A DNA stretch of 64,000 bases, from positions 124,001 to 188,000 of the forward strand of contig NZ_QOUX01000021.1 in NCBI RefSeq assembly GCF_004116265.1. The letters are read 5' to 3'. The position numbers and the translations under genes were made by a program. Source of the stretch: Anaerobacillus alkaliphilus (GTDB taxonomy: Bacteria; Bacillota; Bacilli; Bacillales; Anaerobacillaceae). A model generated the notes under the pieces. The model was not told where the DNA came from. It saw nothing but the letters and a program-made list of their open reading frames with translations, and did not search any database. Shown here one piece after another: positions 8,143 through 17,101 of this stretch. Positions within the stretch are counted from its first letter, which is position 1; every line of letters begins with the position of its first letter.

Positions 8143-8196
8143 AAAAAAAGCCAAAATAAGCGTAACAAAATACTGTTACTTCTTATTTATGGCTTT
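8143..8196 (-). terminator. Terminator of the GGDEF-EAL gene
   Basis: AAAGCCATAAATAAGAAGTAACA pairs imperfectly with TGTTACGCTTATTTTGGCTTT on the minus strand, followed by a run of seven T (8143-8149 on the plus strand). It lies ~195 bases after the GGDEF-EAL stop and ~40 bases before the kinase start, separating the two genes. Confidence 0.7.
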
Positions 8197-8390
8197 AAAC
8201 TCTAGCATCTATCTAATAATTCTTTGCCTGTTATTAAGTTAATTTTGTGTATTCATTTTAAAGAAGATTAGATTTGGGCATTATTTCCCAATATCCTTCT
8301 ATAGGATATAACAGATTTACAATAATATCAATAAAATGTAAAAATATTAGGAAAACAATAAACTAATTAACTCACTATAGACTAAAGTTA

Positions 8391-10751
8391 CTACTTTGTA
8401 CAAGATACTGTAGCTGCATTTAGAAACTCATTACAATCCTCTAGTTTTAAAGGTTTACTAATTAAATAGCCTTGAATTTCGTCACAATCTATTTGTTCAA
8501 GGAAGGTCCGCTGCTGTATTGTTTCTACTCCCTCTGCAATAACCTTAAAATTTAAACCCTTTGCCATCATAACAATTAATTTTACAATAGCATCGTTCTT
8601 TTCATTGGTATTCAATAAAGATATAAACGACCGGTCAATTTTTAGGCGATCAATTGGGAACTTGTTCATGTATTGTAAAGATGAATAACCTGTTCCAAAG
8701 TCATCCATGGCTATATGAAAGCCCATTTCTTTTAATTGTGAAAGTTTAAAAATTGTATTCTCCATAGAACCCATTGCAATACTCTCTGTAATTTCTAACT
8801 CTATGTTATCCGGGTTAGCACCTGTTTGAGCAATAATATTTGCCACTATTTTTACGAAATTTGTCTGTTGAAACTGTATCGAGGATATATTTACAGCTAC
8901 CCTTAATCGTGGTATCCCTTGGTTTTCCCATGTAACAGACTGTTTACAAGCTTCTCTTAAAACCCAATCCCCTAGAGGTAGAATAAGACCTGTTTCCTCA
9001 GCAATAGAAATAAATTCAGATGGTGGAACAAAGCCCCTACTTGGTGAAATCCACCTAATTAAAGCCTCTACCCCAATAATTTGGCCAGTTTCTAATGACA
9101 GTTGAGGTTGGTAGTATAACACAAACTCACTTCGATCAAGTGCCTTTCGTAAAGAATTTTCCAATGCTAGCTGTGGTACCATATCCATAGAGGCTTGATA
9201 AAGTTTAAAATGGTTTTTCCCATTTTCTTTTACCTTATACATCGCCGTATCTGCCTTCATCAGGAGTGCCTCAAAATTTTCCCCATGTTCTGGGTAAATG
9301 GAAATACCTATACTTGGTGTAACATGAAGATCGACACCCGATATGTCATAGACTTTTCTTAATACTTGAAGTATTAACTCTGCTTTTCTTTCTATTTTTG
9401 ACATAGTTACATTTTCAAGTAATATTGCATATTCGTCGCCACCAATTCGGCAAACTAGCTCATTAGAATGCATGACTTGACTAAGCCTTCTACCTACTTC
9501 TTTTAATAATAAATCTCCATAGGAATGTCCCAGGCTATCATTAATTTGCTTAAAACGGTCTAAATCTAATAGTAAGAAGGCAATCTTCTTTTCGCCAACA
9601 GGATTTCTATTTTTTATTGCTTGTGCTAACCTTTTTTCAATATATCGCCGATTCGGGAGGCCTGTAACTACATCATGAAAGGCAAAGTGCTCCATTTGGT
9701 TGATTGTTTCTACTAAGCGGTCTGTCCGTTCTTTTACTTTTATTTCTAGTGCTTCATTTAAGTTGTTTAAATCTGATACTAGACGGTCATTATCAAGAAG
9801 TGTAAAAACTTGTCTAAGGATAACTAGTAAAATACTGAAAAACAATCCAATAACTATTGGTGTACTATGCTGGAGTTCAGAAATAACATAAATGGATAGA
9901 AGAATAACACCAATATAAGGGAGGCTATGTTTCAAGAAAAGACTTCCTTTTGGCTTGTTTTTAAGAATACTTTTATTATCTTCATATCCAATAAAGGGCT
10001 CATGATGAATACTTGCAAGACTAATAATAAATAAGGATAAAATCCATAACGGTTCAGTAATACTACCTACAGTATAAACACCTTTAACAGTTAGATAAGA
10101 AAATATCAAATCAGCAATAATTTGAACTAATAGTCCAAAGATTAAGAGATAAGAAGTTGTCTTAGTAAAAATTGAATTTGAGGCGACCACTAAACTAATT
10201 ACACCAGCCAAGACACCTAAGTCTAATATGGGGTAGAGTATATCTATATACGAGAAAGTTTGATTAAAATTTTTGATTAATGGATCCATAATAAAAAACC
10301 AAATAAATGTTCCCGCAACTGACATTACTATCAAGATATCTAATAGGAAACGAATGGTTAGCAAATTATTCTTCTTCATAACACTCATAATTAACAGAAG
10401 TGCTATAAAATAAAAGACATTTTGAGAAATCCATAGTATCTTTGGTACCATTGCAGCTTCGGCACCAGTAGTCATTGTAAAATGATAAAATGCCCAAACT
10501 ACGATACCTAATAAGTAAGACAAGATACCTAATCCAAGAAAAAGCCAAAACGCTCTTGCTTTCCCCTCTTCTTTTCTATAGGTGTTCATAATCCATGTAA
10601 AGGCTGTAATACAAGCCACAACTTGAAAAACAGCTATACCCCAATCCAATATTAGCTCCTTGGATTGAAACAGATAATTCCAAGAAAGATTTAAAACTAT
10701 ATAAGTGGCAATAAATATATATGCGAATTTTTTATCTCTCTTGCTGAACAT
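8391..10751 (-). CDS. Membrane GGDEF-EAL protein (cyclic di-GMP synthesis/degradation)
   Basis: A 786-residue protein with about nine to ten hydrophobic segments in residues 10-320, a short coiled linker (ALEIKVKERTDRLVETINQM), then GGDEF and EAL domains. The cyclase half has LLLDLDRFKQINDSLGHSYGD and RIGGDEYAILLEN; GGDEY keeps the metal and substrate residues. No RxxD inhibitory site is seen five residues ahead. The phosphodiesterase half has GVEALIRW, ELEITES, MDDFGTGYSS, KIDRSFI and IAEGVET, so both activities look possible. The N-terminal bundle is a probable sensor of unknown ligand. It begins 10 bases after the stop of the GNAT-like gene, so the two form one operon. The ATG is preceded by a weak AGGAGAAG. 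Confidence 0.85.
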   Translation of the reverse strand: MFSKRDKKFAYIFIATYIVLNLSWNYLFQSKELILDWGIAVFQVVACITAFTWIMNTYRKEEGKARAFWLFLGLGILSYLLGIVVWAFYHFTMTTGAEAAMVPKILWISQNVFYFIALLLIMSVMKKNNLLTIRFLLDILIVMSVAGTFIWFFIMDPLIKNFNQTFSYIDILYPILDLGVLAGVISLVVASNSIFTKTTSYLLIFGLLVQIIADLIFSYLTVKGVYTVGSITEPLWILSLFIISLASIHHEPFIGYEDNKSILKNKPKGSLFLKHSLPYIGVILLSIYVISELQHSTPIVIGLFFSILLVILRQVFTLLDNDRLVSDLNNLNEALEIKVKERTDRLVETINQMEHFAFHDVVTGLPNRRYIEKRLAQAIKNRNPVGEKKIAFLLLDLDRFKQINDSLGHSYGDLLLKEVGRRLSQVMHSNELVCRIGGDEYAILLENVTMSKIERKAELILQVLRKVYDISGVDLHVTPSIGISIYPEHGENFEALLMKADTAMYKVKENGKNHFKLYQASMDMVPQLALENSLRKALDRSEFVLYYQPQLSLETGQIIGVEALIRWISPSRGFVPPSEFISIAEETGLILPLGDWVLREACKQSVTWENQGIPRLRVAVNISSIQFQQTNFVKIVANIIAQTGANPDNIELEITESIAMGSMENTIFKLSQLKEMGFHIAMDDFGTGYSSLQYMNKFPIDRLKIDRSFISLLNTNEKNDAIVKLIVMMAKGLNFKVIAEGVETIQQRTFLEQIDCDEIQGYLISKPLKLEDCNEFLNAATVSCTK

Positions 10752-10760
10752 AAACTTCTC

Positions 10761-11333
10761 CTATCTTGTGATATACTTGATTTTGGTAAACTCTGGTTTA
10801 ACTGTGGTTAACCATGGGTAATTAACCTTTTTCTTATAAATGAGACTGGGGTAAAGGACTGCAGGGATGACATGATCACCTTTGTAATAAGTCTGTTCCC
10901 CTACTGCCTCTAAAGGGACTTTATATACATTTCTAAGGGCTTTATAAAATAATCGTTCCACAAGCCCAACGCAATATTCTATTTTATGAAATTCAGTGTA
11001 ACTTACATATAGTGAAATTAATCGTTCTAAATTTTTTCCTCTGTATTCCCTCAGAATAGCCACCTTATCAATCTCAACTACTTGTTTAGGATTTGAAGCA
11101 ATATGCTGAAGTTTATGAAAAGGATACACATTGTTTATGTTGTTCTCAAATGTAGTGTAATATGGCTTAAACTCAATTGTACCAATACTTCTTTTTTCCA
11201 CATCTCGTAATATAAAGCGGTCTGACTTTTCTTCTAAAGAGGGTTCTAGCATATACCCTTTTTCAAGCCAACAATCCATCCAAATCTGGTTGAAAATATT
11301 AAAATCAGCTATTGTTTCCACTTTAACGTACAT
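10761..11333 (-). CDS. GNAT-like N-acyltransferase (FeeM/acyl-amino-acid synthase type?)
   Basis: A 190-residue protein that resembles the GNAT fold: VVEIDKVAILREYRGKNLERLISLYVSY has the shape of the acetyl/acyl-CoA binding motif A (RGxN for the usual RGxG), with an acidic strand before it and a hydrophobic YCVGLVER strand after. The overall pattern recalls N-acyl amino acid synthases and autoinducer synthases more than ordinary acetyltransferases, but this is a weak impression. No signal peptide. It is the first gene of a two-gene operon with the cyclic di-GMP protein, only nine bases apart, suggesting a signalling product or a coupled regulatory role. The ribosome site is weak (AGGGGC 10-11 bases upstream). 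Confidence 0.5.
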   Translation of the reverse strand: MYVKVETIADFNIFNQIWMDCWLEKGYMLEPSLEEKSDRFILRDVEKRSIGTIEFKPYYTTFENNINNVYPFHKLQHIASNPKQVVEIDKVAILREYRGKNLERLISLYVSYTEFHKIEYCVGLVERLFYKALRNVYKVPLEAVGEQTYYKGDHVIPAVLYPSLIYKKKVNYPWLTTVKPEFTKIKYITR

Positions 11334-11781
11334 TATTACCAGCCCCTATTCTAGTGAATTTTTATCCTTCGGTATTCTCGTGAAATGAGTAATTAAAGTA
11401 CCATTTCTATTAAACTAGAAAATATAGGTTCTTATGTAAAAACTGGACAAAAATTTGCTATACCGCAAGAATACATGAAAAATGACAAATGGTAAATGTA
11501 TTTGAAGATAAAAGTGTCGAAGATGTTCGAATTTAATAACTTAGGAGTTTTTAAACATACAACCCTACTAAATGATGTTCTAACCACCGTCTCCCATATT
11601 TTTGACGGCAGCTCCATAGACTTCTAAATTTCATACAAAACATCCTAGTTCTTAATATTGTTAATATTTCTAAAGCATATAAAAACACCTTCAATTTTTT
11701 AAAAATTGAAGGTGTTTTTTACTCAAGAAAACGCCATAACCTTTTGCAAAAGGCTACCTCTTCTTATAACCTTATATTATC
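11334..11781. other. Gene-free stretch with a possible decayed coding remnant
   Basis: No intact gene. The plus strand from about 11430 to 11627 reads as protein-like sequence interrupted by one stop (…KFAIPQEYMKNDKW, stop, then FNNLGVFKHTTLLNDVLTT…), ending in a stop near 11625; I do not recognise it. A strong terminator follows at 11681-11720. Confidence 0.4.
11681..11720. terminator. Terminator downstream of rlmH
   Basis: AAAACACCTTCAATTTTT pairs with AAAATTGAAGGTGTTTT over about 17 bp with a two-base loop. T runs lie on both strands, so it can work in both directions. It lies ~60 bases after the rlmH stop. Confidence 0.8.
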
Positions 11782-12261
11782 CTACTTATGATACGGTTCA
11801 TTCCTATTAATCCGGAATGCCCGATAGACTTGCTCTACTAAAACCAGTCGCATTAACTGGTGTGGGAATGTCATTTTTGAAAAGGACAATTTGGCATCGG
11901 CACGCTGCATAACAGCTGTACTTAGTCCTAGTGAACCTCCAATAATAAAGGCAACCTTACTGCGTCCGTATGTAGCTAGCTTGTCTAATTCTTTCGCTAG
12001 CTTTTCTGAACTCCACATTTCACCTTCAATGGCCAAAGCAATTACATACGCATCCTGTGGGATTTTTGCTAAGATCCGTTCTCCCTCTTTGTCTTTTACT
12101 TGGAGCATCTCTGCTTCACTTAACTGTTCAGGTGCTTTTTCATCAGCTACTTCAACCATATCTACTTTGGCATATGGGCCCATCCGTTTTATGTATTCAT
12201 TAATTCCATTAATTAAATATTTCTCTTTTAGCTTCCCAACAGTAACAATTGAGATATTCAC
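11782..12261 (-). CDS. rlmH: 23S rRNA pseudouridine-1915 N3-methyltransferase
   Basis: Methylates pseudouridine 1915 in helix 69 of 23S rRNA using S-adenosylmethionine; it acts on assembled 70S ribosomes. The 159-residue length is the usual one. [15 protein letters not shown] at the N-terminus, the SAM-loop [10 protein letters not shown] at about 105-114 and the C-terminal [20 protein letters not shown] with NRNEPYHK are family hallmarks; the deep trefoil-knot SPOUT fold is implied. The start is a GTG without a good ribosome site; no alternative fits the family N-terminus. Upstream is a dense DnaA-box cluster, as reported for the yydA (rlmH) region of Bacillus subtilis. Confidence 0.95.
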   Translation of the reverse strand: MNISIVTVGKLKEKYLINGINEYIKRMGPYAKVDMVEVADEKAPEQLSEAEMLQVKDKEGERILAKIPQDAYVIALAIEGEMWSSEKLAKELDKLATYGRSKVAFIIGGSLGLSTAVMQRADAKLSFSKMTFPHQLMRLVLVEQVYRAFRINRNEPYHK

Positions 12262-12286
12262 AGGTTAATACACCACTTTTCATCTT

Positions 12287-12338
12287 TTATCCACAGAAGT
12301 TATCCACATATCAACAGGGTATAGTTAAATTATCCACT
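12287..12338. promoter_or_regulatory. DnaA-box cluster upstream of rlmH
   Basis: Two perfect boxes TTATCCACA (12287-12295 and 12300-12308) are followed by ATATCAACA (12308-12316) and TTATCCACT (12330-12338). Further boxes lie close by: TGTGGATAG at 12378, TTATCCACA at 12552-12560 and TGTGAATAA at 12591. DnaA consensus is TTATNCACA. Clusters of this kind away from oriC titrate or respond to DnaA in Bacillus. Confidence 0.75.
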
Positions 12339-12488
12339 TATTTTATAAATTGCCTGTTGATCGCAGAAATTACACACTGTGGATAGCTGAATTTCTTGCT
12401 CTAACTTTTCCATTACAGGGGCTAACTCAGTCTCATCTACAACGATATCTAGAGCCAAATCTACATGTTCCTCACAGCAATAATACAT
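12330..12488 (-). CDS. Small CxxH/CxxC protein (BA_5709 family)
   Basis: A 52-residue protein beginning MYYCCEEHVDLALDIV and ending with TVCNFCDQQAIYKISG. The paired CxxH (CEEH) and CxxC (CNFC) motifs suggest a single metal site, probably zinc. The family is a small conserved Bacillaceae protein found next to rlmH; I recall it as TIGR04129. Function is unknown. The ATG is preceded by a purine-rich GAAGTGA. The stop codon overlaps a DnaA box (12330-12338). It lies ~70 bases upstream of rlmH in the same direction, so co-transcription is likely. Confidence 0.75.
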   Translation of the reverse strand: MYYCCEEHVDLALDIVVDETELAPVMEKLEQEIQLSTVCNFCDQQAIYKISG

Positions 12489-12567
12489 CGTACGATCACT
12501 TCTTTCTTAAATACTTCTTACATTTATCCATTCTACCTATTTTTTTTTTATTTATCCACACCAAAAC

Positions 12568-12603
12568 AAAAAGACTTACTCACTTGGCTTTGTGAATAAG
12601 TCT
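12568..12603 (-). terminator. Terminator of the GltS-type symporter gene
   Basis: AGACTTACTCAC (12572-12583) pairs with GTGAATAAGTCT (12592-12603) with one mismatch, and five T follow on the minus strand. It lies just after the symporter stop. The descending arm also contains a DnaA-box match, TGTGAATAA. Confidence 0.8.
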
Positions 12604-12610
12604 GCTGCTA

Positions 12611-14038
12611 TTAGGCTTTTGCTTTTCTTCCACCAAAATAGAATAATCCAAACAGTAAAAAGAATGTCATAACCACAATTGATAAAACCAATATGGCTGG
12701 TGCTCCGAACTGATAAATGAGTGGCAATGATGCTGCTGTGAAAATTCCTCCTCCTACAAGTGGCTCGAATAAGATCTGCTTATACCCGAAACCTTCAAGG
12801 GCTGGGCTTTCATTGTCAGGGTCAGCAATCTTCATTAACAATAGACCAGTTGCAGTCATCCCCATTGCTTGGCCTAAATCACCAATTCCTCTCTCAAACC
12901 AAAACTGTGGGATCATCCTCGGTGCCAAAACAAGAAAGGCAAAGACATTCCATCCAATTGCCACAACGGCTAGAAGTAAAAATGGAGCTAAATTATCTCC
13001 GATGACAGCTAGAGATAAGCTTGCTAATGCACTCACAATTAAGATATCTAATGAAAAACCAGAAATACGGTTAACCATTTCTCTATCAATATACTTACTC
13101 TTACCTGTGCGATCTAAGTAGATTTGAATAACCATTCCCCCTACCATTGCTAGTGGAAACAATGGTACATAAGGGAATAACTGAACACCTGTCCACGAAC
13201 CCCATGTATACCTTTCTAGTAATACGATTAGTTCTAGCAAAACATAGCCTAGAGCAATCGCTGCACCTACAATTGCTAAATGAAATGCTAACGGCTCCAT
13301 TGAAGTCGTTTGTTTAGTTTTTGTTACATTCGTTTCTCGGTCTTCTAGCTCGGCTAACTTCTCCTTTTCCTCCTCTGTTAGTTCTCTCTTATCTTTTCCA
13401 CCTACAAATTTAGCTCGACCTGTTCTTGCTCCCCAGTTAATTATGATAATCCCTACAATTACCCCAGAGACAATCCCAATTGTCGCAAGTCCAACGGCTA
13501 AATCCGCACCTTCAGCAAATCCCAACTCCTCGAACGTTCCCGATAACCCTGCTGCTGTACCGTGTCCTCCAACAAAGCTTATCTCAATTAAAGCTCCTGT
13601 TAACGGGTTCATCCCGAAAAAAGGCGTAAGGATAAAAATTGTTAAGAGTAAACCTACTACATACTGTCCCCAAGAAACCGTTTGCCCCATGACTACCTGA
13701 GGACCAGCAATTAACCATATTTTCTTTAAGTTAGGGACAACCTTGCCTAAGAATAATGCAGCAAATACAATATTAATAAATAAACCAGGTAAGGTGGACC
13801 ATACACTTAATATATCCTCTGGAATAAGTCCGTTGTGAAAAAACGTTTCTTCCTTTGCAAATAACTCTACTATTCTTCCTAATATTTCTGGTCCTAAAAA
13901 AAGGGCCACAAACCCTGCAATGATTGAACTTGGCAAAAATAGCTTGCGTAAACCTGTTATATTAGAGCGCAGTATTTTTCCGATAATCAAAAAAATGCCC
14001 AGTAGAATAAAACTAAATCCGATTATGTTAGGTGTCAA
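12611..14038 (-). CDS. Sodium:glutamate symporter family protein (GltS/ESS type)
   Basis: A 475-residue membrane protein with about 11-12 hydrophobic segments and a charged cytoplasmic loop at about 215-245 (KELTEEEKEKLAELEDRE). FVGGHGTAAGL (~155-165) is close to the conserved GGHGT re-entrant motif of GltS sodium/glutamate symporters, and a second inverted-repeat half follows. The TTG start is preceded by AAGGAGGAG and is well supported. The gene sits between htrC and the CxxH/CxxC gene and has its own terminator on each side, so it looks like an independent unit inserted into a conserved neighbourhood. Substrate is inferred; another dicarboxylate or amino acid is possible. Confidence 0.75.
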   Translation of the reverse strand: MTPNIIGFSFILLGIFLIIGKILRSNITGLRKLFLPSSIIAGFVALFLGPEILGRIVELFAKEETFFHNGLIPEDILSVWSTLPGLFINIVFAALFLGKVVPNLKKIWLIAGPQVVMGQTVSWGQYVVGLLLTIFILTPFFGMNPLTGALIEISFVGGHGTAAGLSGTFEELGFAEGADLAVGLATIGIVSGVIVGIIIINWGARTGRAKFVGGKDKRELTEEEKEKLAELEDRETNVTKTKQTTSMEPLAFHLAIVGAAIALGYVLLELIVLLERYTWGSWTGVQLFPYVPLFPLAMVGGMVIQIYLDRTGKSKYIDREMVNRISGFSLDILIVSALASLSLAVIGDNLAPFLLLAVVAIGWNVFAFLVLAPRMIPQFWFERGIGDLGQAMGMTATGLLLMKIADPDNESPALEGFGYKQILFEPLVGGGIFTAASLPLIYQFGAPAILVLSIVVMTFFLLFGLFYFGGRKAKA

Positions 14039-14136
14039 ACCTTAACTCCTCCTTCTTCTTAGTCTTTTACTTTTTTACCCTATTCACAGCTGAGTAAACA
14101 TATACGCAGAACCGTTAAAATCCCTGCTAACGTGCG

Positions 14137-14172
14137 TAAAAAAAAGAGTCCTGAACTTAATCAGTGACTCTT
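14137..14172 (-). terminator. Terminator of htrC
   Basis: AAGAGTC with CTGA (14144-14154) pairs with TCAG and GACTCTT (14161-14172) around a six-base loop with one bulge; nine T follow on the minus strand (14137-14145). It lies just after the htrC stop. Confidence 0.8.
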
Positions 14173-14180
14173 CAAGATAT

Positions 14181-15395
14181 TTATAATGTTTGTTTAGCAA
14201 GAATAAGTGTCGTTGTTTGTAATTGGCCATCACGATAGAATTTAACTTCTAACTCATCGCCAATTTTCTTTTTCGTATATAGGTGCTTGCGAAGATCATG
14301 AGTATCTTGTACTGCCTCTCCGTCTAATTCAACAATCACATCATACTGCTTCAGCCCTGCACGATCCGCTGGTGTCATTGGTTCAACTCGCTCTAAAATA
14401 ACTCCTGTTTTGACTTCGTCAGGAAGCTTAAACGTTTCTTTCCAATGTACGCTTGGAATTTCAGATAACGAGCGAATAACTACACCCATTTGTGGACGCT
14501 GGACCTCACCATATGTTTCTAAATCATTAATTACCGGAATGGCAACTGCACTTGGTATCGAAAAACCGATTCCTTCAACAGATCCACCCATTTTCATGGA
14601 GTTAATCCCGATTACTTGTCCTTGAATATTAATTAAGGCACCTCCACTGTTGCCTGGGTTAATGGCAGCATCAGTTTGTAAGACTTCAGCTTCCCAATCA
14701 ACACGTCCATCCTTATTTAAATCTACAGGTACACTTCTCTCAGTAGCACTAATAATACCTTGTGTGACTGTCCTAGAAAATTGTAATCCTAGTGGATTTC
14801 CAATTGCAATTGCAGGTTCGCCAACTCGCAATAATTCAGAATTTCCAAACTCAGCAACAGTAGTAACTCCTTCTGCTGAGATTTTTAATACTGCTAAATC
14901 TGTAATAACATCTGTTCCAACTAATTCTGCTGGTACTCTAGAACCATCACTTAAACTAACCTCAATCTGACTAGCTCCTTCAATAACATGGTGATTGGTT
15001 ACAATATAGGCAACACCGTTTGATATTTTATAAACTACACCAGATCCTGTTCCTTCACCTGATGTCATCCACGGATTTGATGGTTTCAAATTTATGACAC
15101 CAACTACTGAATCTGATACTCTTTCGACAGCATCAATAATATCTGAGTTAACAGACACGTTTAACGTACTACCTAGTTGCGAGGATGCTGGTTCACTTTC
15201 ATTTGTTGTTACAGTACTGCTGCCTTTCGGAACTACTTCATATGGAAGTAAGCCTGCATCGGAGAGGAATGGAACAGAAAATATGACAAGCAAAGCTCCG
15301 ACTACTGAACTAAAGAATGCAGTTACTCCGATGCCTTTAGATGATTTTCTTTCTCTTCTTGTTTCTGTTTGATAATGCTCATCGTAATATCCCAT
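14181..15395 (-). CDS. htrC: HtrA-type serine protease with PDZ domain
   Basis: Membrane-anchored quality-control protease of 404 residues. One membrane segment at about residues 22-45 places the protease outside the cell. The catalytic triad reads His136 (TNHHVIEGA), Asp166 (ITDLAVLKI) and Ser250 (NPGNSGGAL). A PDZ domain occupies about 295-395 (GVILERVEPMTPADRAGLKQYDVIVELDGEAV). Position immediately downstream of walJ matches htrC (yyxA) of Bacillus subtilis. AAGGAGGGT precedes the ATG. The gap to walJ is ~110 bases, so it may share the wal transcript or have its own promoter. Confidence 0.9.
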   Translation of the reverse strand: MGYYDEHYQTETRRERKSSKGIGVTAFFSSVVGALLVIFSVPFLSDAGLLPYEVVPKGSSTVTTNESEPASSQLGSTLNVSVNSDIIDAVERVSDSVVGVINLKPSNPWMTSGEGTGSGVVYKISNGVAYIVTNHHVIEGASQIEVSLSDGSRVPAELVGTDVITDLAVLKISAEGVTTVAEFGNSELLRVGEPAIAIGNPLGLQFSRTVTQGIISATERSVPVDLNKDGRVDWEAEVLQTDAAINPGNSGGALINIQGQVIGINSMKMGGSVEGIGFSIPSAVAIPVINDLETYGEVQRPQMGVVIRSLSEIPSVHWKETFKLPDEVKTGVILERVEPMTPADRAGLKQYDVIVELDGEAVQDTHDLRKHLYTKKKIGDELEVKFYRDGQLQTTTLILAKQTL

Positions 15396-15504
15396 AAAGT
15401 TTACCCTCCTTATATGATTTCACATATAATTTATCAAATTTGATAAAGAGGAATCCAGTATTTTAATTATTTTTTTACTCTCAGTATACCCAGCTATGAA
15501 ACTT

Positions 15505-16299
15505 TTAAACTGCTACTAATTCAGTAGGTTTGGCTGGGTCTGTATCAAATAATCTCAAATCATCGCCGACTTCATGGCCTTGTTCTGCTAATGTTTGCTT
15601 CACTGTTAAATGAGCAAGGTCCTTCATATTATTGTCTTTACTTAAGTGAGCTAAATAAACTCTTGTTTTCTTTGTCCCAATTACTTCAGCTAAGGCAATA
15701 GCTGCATCCTCATTGGAAACATGTCCAACATCACTCAATATCCGACGCTTTACACTCCATGGGTATTTTCCCATTCTAAGCATATTCATATCATGGTTTG
15801 ACTCAAAGATGTATACATCTGACTCTTTTATTGTTCCTTTCATTCGATCACTAACATAACCAGTGTCTGTAATCACCGATAGCTTTTTTCCTTCGTGGTG
15901 AAATACGTAAAACATTGGTTCAGCCGCATCATGTGAAACTCCAAAAGACTCAATATCAAGATCGCCAAAAGCTCGTGTTTCTTCCATTCGAAACACAAAT
16001 TTTTGATCTAATGATACTTTTCCTAAATGTCCTTCCATTGCCTGCCATGTTTTTTCATTGGCATAGATAGGAATATCATATTTTCTAGCTAATATTCCTA
16101 CACCTTTAATATGATCACTGTGTTCATGGCTTACTAATATCGCATCTAATTCACTTGGACAACAATCGATTTTCTTAAACAGTTCTTCCATTGCCTTTCC
16201 ACTTAAACCAGCATCTACTAAAATTCGCTGTTTCTCAGTGGCTACATAAATGGCGTTTCCTGTACTACCACTTGCCAAAACGCTGAATTTTAAGCTCAT
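15505..16299 (-). CDS. walJ: Metallo-beta-lactamase-fold hydrolase WalJ (YycJ)
   Basis: Last gene of the wal operon; a 264-residue MBL-fold protein implicated in coordinating cell-wall work with DNA replication, with reported nuclease activity in homologues. [13 protein letters not shown] and the metal motif [10 protein letters not shown] (HxHxDH) are clear, with further histidines in [10 protein letters not shown] and [11 protein letters not shown]. The ATG at 16299 follows GGAGAGAG and gives the family N-terminus [16 protein letters not shown] longer reading from 16350 would overlap walI and is rejected. Confidence 0.92.
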   Translation of the reverse strand: MSLKFSVLASGSTGNAIYVATEKQRILVDAGLSGKAMEELFKKIDCCPSELDAILVSHEHSDHIKGVGILARKYDIPIYANEKTWQAMEGHLGKVSLDQKFVFRMEETRAFGDLDIESFGVSHDAAEPMFYVFHHEGKKLSVITDTGYVSDRMKGTIKESDVYIFESNHDMNMLRMGKYPWSVKRRILSDVGHVSNEDAAIALAEVIGTKKTRVYLAHLSKDNNMKDLAHLTVKQTLAEQGHEVGDDLRLFDTDPAKPTELVAV

Positions 16300-16315
16300 A
16301 TTGTTTCTCTCTCCA

Positions 16316-17101
16316 TTATTGTATATTTTGAATGGCCCCGTCGATGGCATTTACATAATAAATTTGATCATTGACCCCAATGTTCCACATAGGAGCAAAA
16401 ACCTGTACTTCTCCATGTGGCTTAAAAAAGCTAAAATAACTCCATTCCACCTTCGTAATCTTACTATCGGGTGGTATTAGCTGTGCGTTAAAAAGTTTCT
16501 CAATTGCTTTTATACTTGAGATAACTTCCTGTTCTTTTCCTTGGGGGTGTATTGGTAATATCGTTAAATAGTTTTGCTCGTACATGACAATTTCCATATC
16601 TTCATCTAGCTGTAACATAAGTGGTAGTCGCCCACTTTCATAGTTATCAACTTTTTTTCCCTCATAGGTTTGATAAAAATAGATTTGCATCAACTCTCTG
16701 TCGAAGTGACTATAACGATACTCTTGTCCATTAACGACTTTGTCAACGACAAACTGCTTTGCTTGAACATGAATGCTTTGCTCACCCTGAAGAAGTGGGT
16801 AAGGATCTTCTAATAAGACCGTCACAAATTCATCTTCAACCATGAGTACTTCTTGATTATCTGGTATCTGAGTTTCTAAAGAAAGCTCTGTTGTACCACT
16901 AATATAGGTTCCTGTTAATTGTTCTTCGTGCAAGTCAACAACAATCGTTATATTCATTTCAGATAATCGTTCTTGCAACGTTGCTTCAGCTGTAAAATTA
17001 ATGTTACTTGCCGTCTTTTTTTCATTTAGTTGATAGCCTAGGAAAATATTTAGAAGCAAAAAGGTAATAATAAAAATCGTTTTTGCCCTACTCCAATCCA
17101 T
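16316..17101 (-). CDS. walI: WalI (YycI), negative regulator of WalK
   Basis: A 261-residue membrane-anchored protein that with WalH binds the sensor kinase WalK and restrains it. One N-terminal span at about residues 8-24 ([16 protein letters not shown]) is followed by an extracellular domain with the YycI ending [21 protein letters not shown]. Its start overlaps the end of walH by 14 bases, typical of this operon. GAGGCG lies seven bases before the ATG. Confidence 0.9.
   Translation of the reverse strand: MDWSRAKTIFIITFLLLNIFLGYQLNEKKTASNINFTAEATLQERLSEMNITIVVDLHEEQLTGTYISGTTELSLETQIPDNQEVLMVEDEFVTVLLEDPYPLLQGEQSIHVQAKQFVVDKVVNGQEYRYSHFDRELMQIYFYQTYEGKKVDNYESGRLPLMLQLDEDMEIVMYEQNYLTILPIHPQGKEQEVISSIKAIEKLFNAQLIPPDSKITKVEWSYFSFFKPHGEVQVFAPMWNIGVNDQIYYVNAIDGAIQNIQ

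Noticed and set aside
11432-11617. 61-codon minus-strand open frame in the gap before rlmH
   Set aside because: No ribosome site and no recognisable domain; the other strand looks more protein-like.
12350-12595. 81-codon plus-strand open frame
   Set aside because: Lies opposite the CxxH/CxxC gene, whose protein motifs are clear on the minus strand.
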